The notes under the pieces: model-generated | What the model was told of the DNA's origin: nothing | The model's input: only the letters and a program-made list of their open reading frames with translations | Databases searched by the model: none | Position numbers and translations under genes: made by a program | Assembly: GCA_900757145.1 (NCBI GenBank) | Contig: CAAEMT010000049.1 | Span: forward strand, 1-49,953 | Reading direction: 5' to 3' | Source: Lachnospiraceae bacterium | Lineage (GTDB): Bacteria > Bacillota > Clostridia > Lachnospirales > Lachnospiraceae | Length of the DNA stretch: 49,953 nt | Shown: positions 9,677 through 18,086 of the stretch, one piece after another | How positions within the stretch are numbered: position 1 is the first letter of the stretch | Layout: each line of letters starts with the position of its first letter

Positions 9677-10967
9677 TCGGGAATGTGCACAGTATCTGAA
9701 AGGGCAAAAGCCTTACCGCAGATGTTTGGAGGAGCTTCGGAAAAAGTGGAAGTCTTACGGCAAAACAGCGGGGAAAATCACCTTAGAGCAGACTTCTTTG
9801 GAAGAACGGCGTGCGATTGGCGGACTTTTAGGAAAGACATTTTATGAGGAAACAATACGTTTCTCTTTTCTGGAATTTGAACAGGGACTGCAGAAGACAC
9901 GTTTTGCTCCAGTTGATATGAAGACAGTTCTGGAGTTGTATTTTGGTGAGCCTCTTTATACCAATCAGGACAGACAAAAAGAAAAGCGAGAAAAAAAAGA
10001 AACATTTCTTGCCGGGATCTGCGCATACTTTGAAAAAAGGGCAGGAGAGACATCCGCGCCCTTTTTGTGGATTAGGGAGATGATCGCAAGCAAAAAGTAT
10101 GGTTACCAGCTTTTGATGCGCGAGTATGGAAGAGATGAAAAAGAAGCAGAGCTTTTAGCGAAAAACACGGGAAATGCTTTACTGAAGCTAAAAGAGCAGA
10201 TCAGTCTGGGAGCAGAGTGTCCTTTGGCGGTATTTGCTGCTGAAATATCGGATAATCCGCACTATTTTGACCGCGCGATGCCAGCTGGTCTGCTTCTTGT
10301 GCATGCTCTTTGCTTTCAAAAAGAAATGGAAATGCCCCAAAATGCGCATCAGTGGCGTGAGCTGCTGATGTGCGTATCTATTATTCCGGATAATGTCTCC
10401 TCCCTGATTCATGCGTACGGACTGCGGCTGTACACAAAAGAGGGGTATCATCCAGCGTATGATGCTTTTTGCGCGCGAAAAGAGCCCTGCGTCATCACTA
10501 TGGAGAACATGAAAAAAGTTGTTGGTGCAAAGGCATTCGAAGACAGGGTGTATGTGGTGGAAAATGAGATGGTTTTTAGCTATCTGGTAGAAAATGTCGG
10601 TGACAGGGACTGCACTGTTTTATGCACCTCAGGTCAGCCGCGCTTTGCCGCACAGATTTTATTTTCTTATATACTCTCCGGCGGAGCGGATATCTGCTAC
10701 AATGGTGATATTGATCCGTCAGGACTTTGCATTGCGGACAGGCTGTGGAAAAAATTCGGCGATCGGCTTCAAATATGGAGGATGTCGCCGGAGGATTATG
10801 AGAACTGCCTTTCAAAAGAGCCGTTAGAAGAATCAGAGCTTGCAAAGGTTGACCAGATAGCACATCCTGTATTGCAGAAAACAGCGGCAGCGTTAAAAGA
10901 CCGAAAGAAAGCAGGGTATCAGGAAAATATGCTGAAGGAACTTTTGGAGGATATTTTGTGCGGATGA
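9666..10967 (+). CDS. jetD: Wadjet type II TOPRIM nuclease JetD (TIGR02679-like, DUF2399 C-terminus)
   Basis: Nuclease subunit of Wadjet, which nicks or cleaves plasmid DNA once JetABC has sensed it. The 433-residue protein has an N-terminal region typical of TIGR02679 ('ECAQYLKGQKPYRRCLEELR') and a C-terminal TOPRIM fold related to topoisomerase VI A. A conserved Glu lies near residue 299 in 'VVENEMVFSYL', and the acidic DxD motif is at about 348-350 in 'YNGDIDPSGLCIADRL'. The catalytic residues appear intact. Start ATG 9666 lies inside the jetC 3' end, with AGAGGA at about 9652; an in-frame ATG at 9645 would add seven residues. It is the last gene of the operon; a response regulator follows after about 60 bases. 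Confidence 0.9.
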   Translation: MNNDRECAQYLKGQKPYRRCLEELRKKWKSYGKTAGKITLEQTSLEERRAIGGLLGKTFYEETIRFSFLEFEQGLQKTRFAPVDMKTVLELYFGEPLYTNQDRQKEKREKKETFLAGICAYFEKRAGETSAPFLWIREMIASKKYGYQLLMREYGRDEKEAELLAKNTGNALLKLKEQISLGAECPLAVFAAEISDNPHYFDRAMPAGLLLVHALCFQKEMEMPQNAHQWRELLMCVSIIPDNVSSLIHAYGLRLYTKEGYHPAYDAFCARKEPCVITMENMKKVVGAKAFEDRVYVVENEMVFSYLVENVGDRDCTVLCTSGQPRFAAQILFSYILSGGADICYNGDIDPSGLCIADRLWKKFGDRLQIWRMSPEDYENCLSKEPLEESELAKVDQIAHPVLQKTAAALKDRKKAGYQENMLKELLEDILCG

Positions 10968-11028
10968 AGCACGGACTATTCGCGCTTCCGTATACTGATG
11001 CTATAAAAACGATATAGAGGTGAAATAC

Positions 11029-11703
11029 ATGGGATACAAGATACTCCTTGCAGACGATGATATTGATTTATTAAAAATGCTGAAAAGCTTTCTTACGCTG
11101 AAATCCTACACTGTTATCACTGCTGAGAACGGATGGGCTGCGCTTGAAAAGCTGTCGGAAGCTCCTGATCTGATTCTGCTGGATATCAATATGCCGGGAC
11201 TTGACGGGCTTGAGCTGTGCAAAAGAATCCGGGATAAGGTGACGTGTCCAATCATTTTCCTGACAGCGAGAGCGGAGGAGGATGATCGGGTGAACGGTCT
11301 GCTGTCCGGCGGAGACGATTATATTTTGAAGCCGTTTAGCTTAAAGGAGCTGGATGCCAGAATGACGGCTCATTTAAAGCGGGAGGAGCGCAGCCGCAAA
11401 AAGTCGGAGCACAGATTTTACGGGGAACTGTCTGTTGATTATGCGGCGAAGGAAGTGGAGGTTTGTGGAAATGTGCTGAACCTGACGAGGTTGGAGTATG
11501 AGATCGTGGAGTTTTTGTCGATGAATCCTGATACGGTATTTGACCGGGAAAGAATCTACGAGAGAGTATGCGGCTATGATGCGGAGGGAGACAGCAGGGT
11601 GATCACGGAGCTGATCCGCAGGATACGCAATAAGATCAGGCAGTATACCGAAAAAGAGTACATTGAGACGGTGTGGGGGATGGGCTACAGATGGATAAAA
11701 TAA
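11029..11703 (+). CDS. Response regulator, OmpR/PhoB family
   Basis: Transcriptional regulator with a receiver domain (about 1-115) and a C-terminal winged-helix DNA-binding domain (about 130-224). The acidic pocket is in 'LLADDDIDLL', the phosphorylated Asp in 'DLILLDINMPGLDG', the conserved Thr in 'IIFLTAR' and the Lys in 'YILKPFSL'. ATG 11029 is preferred because AGAGG lies eight bases upstream; a GTG at 11020 is possible. The gene overlaps its partner kinase and precedes an ABC exporter, so the pair may sense an envelope-active compound and control that exporter. The signal cannot be told from sequence. Confidence 0.88.
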   Translation: MGYKILLADDDIDLLKMLKSFLTLKSYTVITAENGWAALEKLSEAPDLILLDINMPGLDGLELCKRIRDKVTCPIIFLTARAEEDDRVNGLLSGGDDYILKPFSLKELDARMTAHLKREERSRKKSEHRFYGELSVDYAAKEVEVCGNVLNLTRLEYEIVEFLSMNPDTVFDRERIYERVCGYDAEGDSRVITELIRRIRNKIRQYTEKEYIETVWGMGYRWIK

Positions 11704-12869
11704 GAAATCTTTCGATTCGGAAAACGATTGTTTTGTATATGGCAGTTACGCTTGTTGTCTGCTTCGCTCTCTCGGTGTTTATCATGCAGGCAGCAGGCGA
11801 GATCCAAAGTGAGATCTGGTGGAAATATGTGGATAAAGAGACGTATTATGAGATGTCAAAAAATGACGTGAGGTATCTGCGGGACGTTCCGAGGCCGCAT
11901 CAAAGTGAAATGAGCCGGATGGATAATCATATAACGGAGGTATGTGATTTTCTCCAGACGTTTTCGGTATTGATCGTATCGGTTGCAGGCAGCGTGATTG
12001 CTGTTTTTCTTTTTTACAGCCATAAGTTGAAAATTCCGATCGCGGAGTTGGAGAGGGCCTCACGGAAGATCGGTGAGGATGACCTTGATTTTCATATCAC
12101 CTACACGAATCGGGATGAGATGGGAAGGCTTTGCCGGAAATTTGAACAGATGCGGGAGCAGCTTGCGCAGAACAACCGAAAGCTGTGGAAGACCATTGAG
12201 GAGGAAAAAGCGCTTCGGGCAGCGATCGCACACGATATCCGTTCTCCGCTTTCGGTGCTGGAGGGATATCAGGAAATGCTGATGGATTATCTTCCAAACG
12301 AGGGGATAGAAATAGAGCAGGCGATCGGGATGGTGAAGGAGAGCCGGAAGCAGATCGCACGTATGGATGCCTTTGTGGAAACCATGCGGAAACTGAGCAG
12401 TCTGGAAGCACGAAAACTTACAGCAAAAGAAATAACGGGCAGCGAGCTTGCGGAAGATATACAGGCGGAGCTTTCCGTTTTAGAGAAAAAGTTCGGAAAA
12501 ATCTGCGGCCTGCAATGGGAAGAGACACAGGCGCGCTTTGTCGGAGATAAGGAAGTCATGCTGGAGGTTACGGAAAATCTACTGTCAAACGCTCTTCGCT
12601 GCGCAAGGAAAAAGGTAGAGGTATCGGTGATGATGACGGACTTGGAGGTACGGATCCGTATTCGAGATGACGGATGCGGTTTTGGAGAGGACATCGAAAA
12701 CGTGACAAAGCCTTTTTATCAGAAAAATGTCAAAGACAGTCTGAAGCATGCAGGTATGGGAATGTATCTGAGCAGGCTGTACTGCGAAAAGCATGGCGGA
12801 CACTTGGTTTTGGAAAATGAAGCATGCGGAGGCGCTGTGATAACAGCCGTATTTCATCGGATTGCGTGA
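11691..12869 (+). CDS. Membrane sensor histidine kinase
   Basis: Partner of the response regulator at 11029. The protein has a transmembrane helix at about residues 10-30, a short extracytoplasmic loop of about 65 residues, a second helix at about 85-110, a HAMP linker ('IPIAELERASRKIGEDDL'), a HisKA domain with the phosphoacceptor His near residue 180 ('AAIAHDIRSPLSVL'), and an ATP-binding domain with N ('ENLLSNALRCA'), G1 ('DDGCGFG') and G2 ('GMGMYLS') boxes. The start ATG 11691 overlaps the end of the response regulator gene. The stop codon lies inside the hairpin of the terminator at 12856-12884. Confidence 0.87.
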   Translation: MDKIRNLSIRKTIVLYMAVTLVVCFALSVFIMQAAGEIQSEIWWKYVDKETYYEMSKNDVRYLRDVPRPHQSEMSRMDNHITEVCDFLQTFSVLIVSVAGSVIAVFLFYSHKLKIPIAELERASRKIGEDDLDFHITYTNRDEMGRLCRKFEQMREQLAQNNRKLWKTIEEEKALRAAIAHDIRSPLSVLEGYQEMLMDYLPNEGIEIEQAIGMVKESRKQIARMDAFVETMRKLSSLEARKLTAKEITGSELAEDIQAELSVLEKKFGKICGLQWEETQARFVGDKEVMLEVTENLLSNALRCARKKVEVSVMMTDLEVRIRIRDDGCGFGEDIENVTKPFYQKNVKDSLKHAGMGMYLSRLYCEKHGGHLVLENEACGGAVITAVFHRIA

Positions 12870-12884
12870 GCAATCCGATTTTTT
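12856..12884 (+). terminator. Intrinsic terminator after the histidine kinase
   Basis: A perfect 10-bp stem (ATCGGATTGC / GCAATCCGAT) with a GTGA loop is followed by six T residues. It closes the two-component operon and separates it from the ABC genes. Confidence 0.85.
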
Positions 12885-12945
12885 CTTTCTATTGTCTTTT
12901 TGTTGTGATTTCTCTTTTATCATAATCTCAAGATCAGTTGCAAGG

Positions 12946-12978
12946 TGCAAAGCACAAAACAATTCATCGCATATCTTA
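12946..12978. repeat. Dispersed intergenic repeat, family A, copy 1
   Basis: This 33-base sequence, centred on GCACAAAACAATTC, recurs with about five mismatches at 40739-40771. Here it begins a larger inverted repeat: GGTGCAAA at 12945-12952 is matched by TTTGCACC shortly downstream. It lies between a terminator and the ABC permease gene. Origin unknown. Confidence 0.5.
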
Positions 12979-13022
12979 TATTTTTGCACCTTTGGGCTCT
13001 CGGCAGGGAAGGAGGAACACGC

Positions 13023-14084
13023 ATGACTGCTATTTTAAAAAGAGAGATAAAAAACTACTTAAAGAGGCCTTTCTTCTGGCTTGGTCTTCTGGTTGTGATT
13101 TACGGAGTGTTCAGCAACACAAGTCCGTATCTGGCGACGCACTATCTTGAGGCGGGGGAGGAGGTCGTCAATGAGTATCCTGATACCGTTCATTTGGGAG
13201 ATGTGTACGAGGGATATATTCCTGCTTCGCCGAAGAAGCACAGGGAACTGTGGAGCGCACAGATGCGGCAGGTGCTCGCAGATGAGGAGATGTCGGAACA
13301 GGAGGTACAGGCGGAGCTTAAAAAGACGGAGCAGATGGATCTGGAGGAAGCCGTTTCGTATCTGGACGAGAAATACGACAGTTATATGGCGCAGTATTGG
13401 TATGAGGAGACGGCTTATTATAAAGGCATGGCGGAGGAGGTCAACGCATATCTGGAGGAAAAGATGGAGCACAAGACATTTTCCTATTATTATGCGAGAA
13501 AGTTTGCCGATTTTGCCGGAATGTTCATGGGATTTTTCGCAGCGCTGTTGCTGGCGTTTCTGTTCTGGCAGGACACCAAAAAGTATACATATGAGCTGCT
13601 GCACACGAAGCCTGTGACTGCCTGTGAGTATGTCATAGGAAAAGTGGGCGCAGGCTTTGGCGTCTGCCTGATTGCTCTTGCTGTTTTAAATGTCCTGTTT
13701 TGGATCCTATGCCTCATTTTTACAAGGGAGAGCGGGTTCGAAGTGAGACTTTGGGATTTCATCGCCGTTACAGCGCTTTATATCCTGCCGAATATGCTGA
13801 TGATCGTCAGTGTATATACGCTGATCGCGCTCCTGTTCAAAACGCCGCTTCCGGGAGTCCCGCTATTGATCCTTTATATGGTGTATTCCAATATGGGCAG
13901 CAGAAACGCGGCGGGAGAATATGGATACTGGGGCAGACCGCTTGCGATCATGGTGCGGTTTTCAGGCCAGCTTTTTGATACGACACCGCCGCCGATGGCG
14001 ATTTTTAATCAGAGCTTTCTGATACTGGCATCTTCGGTGATTCTTCTGATTTCTATACAGATTTGGAGAAGGAGGCGGATGTAA
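13023..14084 (+). CDS. ABC-2 type transporter permease subunit
   Basis: Integral membrane subunit of an ABC exporter, 353 residues. One N-terminal helix ('FFWLGLLVVIYGVF') is followed by a large, acidic extracytoplasmic domain of about 140 residues, then about five more helices between residues 165 and 350. That is the usual ABC-2 permease plan. The start ATG 13023 follows AAGGAGGA. It is adjacent to a second permease and an ATPase gene (14085, 14789), forming one transport unit, probably exporting a peptide, drug or lipid. The upstream two-component system is the likely regulator, but that is inferred from proximity. Confidence 0.75.
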   Translation: MTAILKREIKNYLKRPFFWLGLLVVIYGVFSNTSPYLATHYLEAGEEVVNEYPDTVHLGDVYEGYIPASPKKHRELWSAQMRQVLADEEMSEQEVQAELKKTEQMDLEEAVSYLDEKYDSYMAQYWYEETAYYKGMAEEVNAYLEEKMEHKTFSYYYARKFADFAGMFMGFFAALLLAFLFWQDTKKYTYELLHTKPVTACEYVIGKVGAGFGVCLIALAVLNVLFWILCLIFTRESGFEVRLWDFIAVTALYILPNMLMIVSVYTLIALLFKTPLPGVPLLILYMVYSNMGSRNAAGEYGYWGRPLAIMVRFSGQLFDTTPPPMAIFNQSFLILASSVILLISIQIWRRRRM

Positions 14085-14741
14085 ATGAAAAATGAAAGAA
14101 AGATCGTACTGCCGATTTATAAAATTGCCTATGCAGTGTCCTTTGCTGTTATCCTGAGTCTGGTCCGGGGCGTAACGCATACATATGAGGTAGGACTCAC
14201 GATCGAGCCGCCGTTTGCGATACTTGCGGTTGTTTTCTGCGCGGATACTTACGTGCAGGAGATTATGAGCAGGCGATCTGAGATCCACAGGCTGTATCCG
14301 GTCAGAAAGAGAACGGTTTCTATATTGGAGAGGCTGTTGATACAGGATATTTTCCTATTACTTCTGGCAGGCGTATGCTACGGATTGTTTTTTCTCTTTC
14401 AAACGCCCAAGACGCATCCGGTGACAGAAAGCGAGTGGATGCAGTTTGGCGTGTATGTCGGAGCGATTACTGTTACCGTATTTTTCTGGAGTGTACTGGC
14501 GAATACGCTGTCTATGATATTTCGCAGTATGTGGATGGGAATCGGCGGCTGCTTTTTGCTGTGGCTAGCGTCAAATTCCCAGAGCGGCGAAAAGCTTTTT
14601 GGCGCATGGAATGTATTTTCGTATACATTTCGGGAGGTAGAAAATGCGGCAGATCTTAGATGGCTGTGCGGAAAAGCCCTGTGTCTGTTTGTTGGGATTC
14701 TTTTACTTTTATTATTGCCGAAGCAAGTACAACGAATATAG
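14085..14741 (+). CDS. Second membrane subunit of the ABC exporter
   Basis: A 218-residue hydrophobic protein with about six predicted membrane helices (around residues 8-28, 42-56, 85-105, 122-148, 152-170, 195-215). It begins directly after the stop of the preceding permease and is followed 47 bases later by the ATPase gene. I do not recognise a specific family. Size, topology and position make it a half-permease pairing with the product of the gene at 13023. Confidence 0.65.
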   Translation: MKNERKIVLPIYKIAYAVSFAVILSLVRGVTHTYEVGLTIEPPFAILAVVFCADTYVQEIMSRRSEIHRLYPVRKRTVSILERLLIQDIFLLLLAGVCYGLFFLFQTPKTHPVTESEWMQFGVYVGAITVTVFFWSVLANTLSMIFRSMWMGIGGCFLLWLASNSQSGEKLFGAWNVFSYTFREVENAADLRWLCGKALCLFVGILLLLLLPKQVQRI

Positions 14742-14788
14742 CAGAAGCTTATTATTCATTGTACTGATGAGAAAGAGAGGGTAAGTTT

Positions 14789-15700
14789 ATGAGTATTCAG
14801 ATTCAAAATTTGACTGTAACATTCCGAAACGGCGTTACGGCGATTGACCACGCCGATCTGGAGATCCCAAACGGCATCTTCGGACTGCTGGGTGAAAATG
14901 GAGCGGGAAAGACGACGCTGATGCGCGTACTGACGACGATCTTAAAGCCGACGGGTGGGTGCGCATCGCTGGACGGAATGGTGTACCGGGAAGAAAATTA
15001 TGAAAAGATACAGAAAAAAATCGGCTATCTGCCGCAGGAGATCGACCTTTATCCGAATCTGACGGTGCAGGAGTGTCTGGAATATATGGGCGATCTGGCA
15101 GGCGTGCCAAAAAGAACGTGCAGGGAGCGCATACAGTATTATCTCGAAAAGACGAGCCTTACGCAGCAGAGAAAAAAGAAGATGAAACAGCTTTCAGGTG
15201 GGATGAAGCGCAGAGTCGGCCTGATTCAGGCGCTGCTGCATGAACCGGAATTTCTCATCGTTGATGAACCAACGACAGGACTTGATCCGGAGGAGCGTAT
15301 CCGCATCCGAAATCTTCTGGTAGATTTTTCGGAAAACAGGACGATACTTTTTTCTACGCATGTCGTAGAGGATTTGGTCGCAACGTGTAACCGCCTTGCC
15401 ATTATGAAAAAGGGACAGTTTTTATATCAGGGGCGGGTGCATGATTTACTGCAGAAAGCTGAGAACCGCGTATGGCTGTGTACGGTAGGTAATGAAAGCG
15501 AAGCGAGAGAACTGGAAGAGCGGTTCTGCGTTTCCTCAAAGCAGTTTACGGAGGAAGGACTGCAGCTTAAGATTTTGAGCGAGCATCAGCCGACGGTCGA
15601 CAGCTGCCCTGTAAAACCGACGCTGGAGGATGCGTATATTGACATGACGAACTGTTCAGAACAGGCCGGATCACTTGCTGGTGAGACCGTAAAAGCATGA
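14789..15700 (+). CDS. ABC transporter ATP-binding protein
   Basis: Nucleotide-binding subunit of the exporter, 303 residues. Walker A is at about residues 34-43 (GENGAGKTTL), the Q-loop in 'IGYLPQEIDLYPNLTV', the signature 'LSGGMKRRVGL' near 140, Walker B 'FLIVDEPTTGLDP' and the switch His in 'FSTHVVEDL'. A C-terminal extension of about 80 residues is typical of drug/bacteriocin ABC-2 exporters such as BcrA or NatA. A GAGAGGG ribosome binding site precedes ATG 14789. Its stop overlaps a possible 55-codon gene by four bases. Confidence 0.9.
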   Translation: MSIQIQNLTVTFRNGVTAIDHADLEIPNGIFGLLGENGAGKTTLMRVLTTILKPTGGCASLDGMVYREENYEKIQKKIGYLPQEIDLYPNLTVQECLEYMGDLAGVPKRTCRERIQYYLEKTSLTQQRKKKMKQLSGGMKRRVGLIQALLHEPEFLIVDEPTTGLDPEERIRIRNLLVDFSENRTILFSTHVVEDLVATCNRLAIMKKGQFLYQGRVHDLLQKAENRVWLCTVGNESEARELEERFCVSSKQFTEEGLQLKILSEHQPTVDSCPVKPTLEDAYIDMTNCSEQAGSLAGETVKA

Positions 15701-15864
15701 TTCAGGTGAGAGTAAGCCCCATCGGCGCAGCCGATTTTCATGGGTTTACGAATGGTATCAGTGAAGGTACCAAACAGATACGATATGATGAGTTGACATA
15801 CTCCGTAAAGCATCTAAAAAGACAGATATTTGTTACAGTTCAGCCATATGTCAAAAAATTATGA
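15697..15864 (+). CDS. Possible 55-residue hypothetical protein coupled to the ABC ATPase
   Basis: An ORF of 55 codons starts at ATG 15697, overlapping the ATPase stop (ATGA), the same junction type used for translational coupling elsewhere in the window. The peptide starts MIQVRVSPIGAADFHGFTNG and ends in a basic PYVKKL. It is soluble in character and matches no family I know. A small hairpin (ATCGGC/GCCGAT plus four Ts, 15721-15738) lies within it, so it may instead be untranslated 3' DNA containing a weak terminator. It ends just before the merR promoter. Confidence 0.4.
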   Translation: MIQVRVSPIGAADFHGFTNGISEGTKQIRYDELTYSVKHLKRQIFVTVQPYVKKL

Positions 15865-15872
15865 AAAAAGTA

Positions 15873-15903
15873 TTGACTGTAAACCTTGTTTATACCATAT
15901 AAT
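15873..15903 (+). promoter_or_regulatory. MerR-type promoter with operator in a 19-bp spacer
   Basis: TTGACT (15873-15878) and TATAAT (15898-15903) are 19 bases apart, the elongated spacing typical of MerR-controlled promoters. Between them sits a near-palindrome, GTAAAC-CTT-GTTTAT, the expected operator. The downstream gene encodes a MerR-family protein, so autoregulation is likely. Confidence 0.75.
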
Positions 15904-15955
15904 CAGGACAAAGAGAGCAAAATGCTGAAAGTTCGGCTGTAGGGAGGCGTGGTAT

Positions 15956-16786
15956 ATGACGATCAAGGAAGTAGAAGAGCAGACAGGGCTGGCACGTTCC
16001 AATGTCCGATTTTATGAAAAGGAGAAATTGATAGAACCACTGCGCAAAGAAAGCAATGGGTACAGGGATTATTCGGAAGCGGATGTAGAGAATATCAAGA
16101 AGATCGCGTATCTGAGAACACTGGGGATTCCTGTTGAAGAGATACGAAATGTTATCTCTAAAAAAACGATGCTGCGGGACGTACTGGAACATCAAAGCGA
16201 TACGCTTGCCGCGCAGCTTGCTGATCTGAGGCAGGCAAAGCTCCTGTGTGAAAAAATGCTTTCTGAGGATACGATCAGCTATGAGGATCTGCAGGTAGAG
16301 CGGTATGTGGCAGGTCTGCAGGATTATTGGCAGGAGAACGAAACGGTATTTAAGCTCGACTCGGTCAGCTTTTTGTATCTGTGGGGCAGTACTGTCATCT
16401 GGACAGTACTCACAGCTTTGTGCATTGTGATCGGTATTTTTTCGTATGCAAAGCTGCCGCCGGAAATACCGGTGCAGTGGAATGGCGGAGAGGTCTCCTC
16501 ACTGGCAGATAAAAGTTTTATTTTTGTATATCCGGCGGCATGTATTGTGATTCGTTATCTGCTGAAGCAGTTTCTCTATGCAAAGCTGCAAACGAATGAT
16601 AATCGCAGAGAGATGGTGACAGCGTATATAACCAATTATATGTGCTTTGTGGCGCTGTCGGCGGAGGTTTTCACGATTCTCTTTATTTACGGAGTTGTCA
16701 AAAGTATTGTAACTGTTCTGTTTGTAGATACAGTTGTACTGATCGGTATGCTGGTAATCGGTCTGATAAAACAGGAGCGGCGGTAG
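15956..16786 (+). CDS. MerR-family regulator with C-terminal membrane domain (DUF1648-like)
   Basis: The N-terminal 70 residues are a MerR helix-turn-helix ('MTIKEVEEQTGLARSNVRFY'), followed by a coiled-coil dimer helix to about 125. The C-terminal half is membrane-embedded, with about four helices and a short exposed segment 'LPPEIPVQWN' resembling the DUF1648/SdpI-type motif. The protein therefore combines DNA binding and a membrane sensor or partner in one chain. Start ATG 15956 follows GGGAGG. The 19-bp-spacer promoter just upstream is the probable target. The effector is unknown; an envelope stress or antimicrobial signal is an inference. Confidence 0.82.
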   Translation: MTIKEVEEQTGLARSNVRFYEKEKLIEPLRKESNGYRDYSEADVENIKKIAYLRTLGIPVEEIRNVISKKTMLRDVLEHQSDTLAAQLADLRQAKLLCEKMLSEDTISYEDLQVERYVAGLQDYWQENETVFKLDSVSFLYLWGSTVIWTVLTALCIVIGIFSYAKLPPEIPVQWNGGEVSSLADKSFIFVYPAACIVIRYLLKQFLYAKLQTNDNRREMVTAYITNYMCFVALSAEVFTILFIYGVVKSIVTVLFVDTVVLIGMLVIGLIKQERR

Positions 16787-16820
16787 CGGTTGGTGAGGTC
16801 TAAGCGCATATCAAAATGGC

Positions 16821-16940
16821 TCAGCGGCGATTGTTCTGTGCGGTTGGAGTCATATAAGGATGGATCAGCGGTGATCGCACCGTGTGTCAGGTGTGCACAT
16901 CCGAATAGTTCAGCGGCGATCGCTCTGGGCAAAACCGAAA
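16821..16940. repeat. Three degenerate 44-45 bp tandem units
   Basis: The motif TCAGCGGyGATyG starts at 16821, 16865 and 16910, so the unit length is 44-45 bases; sequence between the shared motifs has diverged. The repeats lie between the convergent merR and DUF1835 genes. No hairpin plus T-tract terminator is obvious. Function unknown. Confidence 0.45.
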
Positions 16941-16945
16941 CGCAC

Positions 16946-17830
16946 TCAGCTTCGGCAGATCATGCGGGCATACTTTTTCGGAGAATCCTGCACGACGCGG
17001 ATCTTCCCCTGAGCGATAAAGTCATCGATTCGTTTCGCATACCACCAGTCGCCGATCCCCAGCGGATGCTTCCCGAGAATATCGCCGATCAGCCGCGCTT
17101 CTTTTAGCGGCTTTTCCGGCATCTCTTTCCAAATTAGAAAATCATAAAAGTCTTCGGGAACGCTTGCGGCGCGCCCGTTTAGAACGGCACGCAGCGGGCT
17201 GTTTTCTTCCTTCAGTTCATTCCATAAGAAATGATAATGGCGCAGTTCTGCCTTTGAGAGCTGCGTTTCGTACTGCAAAAATCCGGCGAACTCCTCCGCT
17301 GCCACTTCGCCCCAATTTGTGTAAGAAATAACAAGTCGGTCACAGAAACGGTATAGCGGCAGTTTCACGGTACAGACCGGATTTTCGTACTGTGACAGGA
17401 TGCTGCATAAATGGTAAAAGCCGCAGAGGGAATAGGGCGCTTCACTGTACCATATGCGGATCGCCTCTCCGTCTTCCAAAAAATGTTTCAGACGCTGCAA
17501 TTCTGATATATACGTATCGGGCAGTTTCCGCAGCTCCTCATCGTATGATGAATCTTGCTCCCATTGTTCCTGTGCATACAGAGAATAGATCAGGTTTTTC
17601 CGGCAGGCGCTGTCGATCGGTTCCCTGATATTGCCGATATCGAGCATAAATCCGAGACAGATCACCTCATCGGAACTCCCTTCAATCCATCCTGTGTGTC
17701 CGCTTTTTGGCACTGTCTTTTTTCCTGCGCTCCAAACGGCGGTCGGTCCGTCTGTTTTGATGCTCACAACGGTGCTTTTGGCGGTTTTCATAGAGGCTGC
17801 TTCGCTTTCTGCAAATAAGACTTCGATCAT
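16946..17830 (-). CDS. DUF1835 / DUF3658 domain protein
   Basis: A 294-residue cytoplasmic protein on the minus strand. After about 90 residues with a small, probably divergent N-terminal region, it carries the DUF1835-type segment ('IRIWYSEAPYSLCGFYHLC', about 128-146) and ends with a DUF3658-like segment ('DWWYAKRIDDFIAQGKIRVV', about 260-280). Proteins with this pair are widespread in Firmicutes but have no established activity. Start ATG 17828-17830 has AGGAGG just upstream on the minus strand. It is transcribed convergently with merR and divergently from the VanR-like regulator. Confidence 0.7.
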   Translation of the reverse strand: MIEVLFAESEAASMKTAKSTVVSIKTDGPTAVWSAGKKTVPKSGHTGWIEGSSDEVICLGFMLDIGNIREPIDSACRKNLIYSLYAQEQWEQDSSYDEELRKLPDTYISELQRLKHFLEDGEAIRIWYSEAPYSLCGFYHLCSILSQYENPVCTVKLPLYRFCDRLVISYTNWGEVAAEEFAGFLQYETQLSKAELRHYHFLWNELKEENSPLRAVLNGRAASVPEDFYDFLIWKEMPEKPLKEARLIGDILGKHPLGIGDWWYAKRIDDFIAQGKIRVVQDSPKKYARMICRS

Positions 17831-17990
17831 GGCTGTGTACCTCCTTTTCGCTTATTATTTTGATCTATGGAATCGTGGTTTGCAGTCGCGATATGCATAG
17901 ATCATATCAAAAATATAGAAAGCATAGGATTTTGTTTAAAGTATCATTTTATTGTCTGGTGGTCAAGTAAAATGTAGACTGTTCACAGTG

Positions 17991-18055
17991 TTAATACAAT
18001 CTTAATGAATTGTTATCAGAATCCTTATAAATGATGCGCACCCACCTGCTACAAT
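17991..18055 (+). promoter_or_regulatory. Probable promoter region and response-regulator site before vanR-like gene
   Basis: TTAAT occurs at 17991-17995 and again at 18002-18006, an 11-bp direct repeat of the type bound by OmpR/PhoB-family regulators. A -10-like TACAAT lies at 18050-18055 with no good -35 box, as expected for an activated promoter. Autoregulation by the downstream regulator is an inference. Confidence 0.4.
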
Positions 18056-18086
18056 AAAAAGACAAATAGGAAAGGAATGAGGGAAC

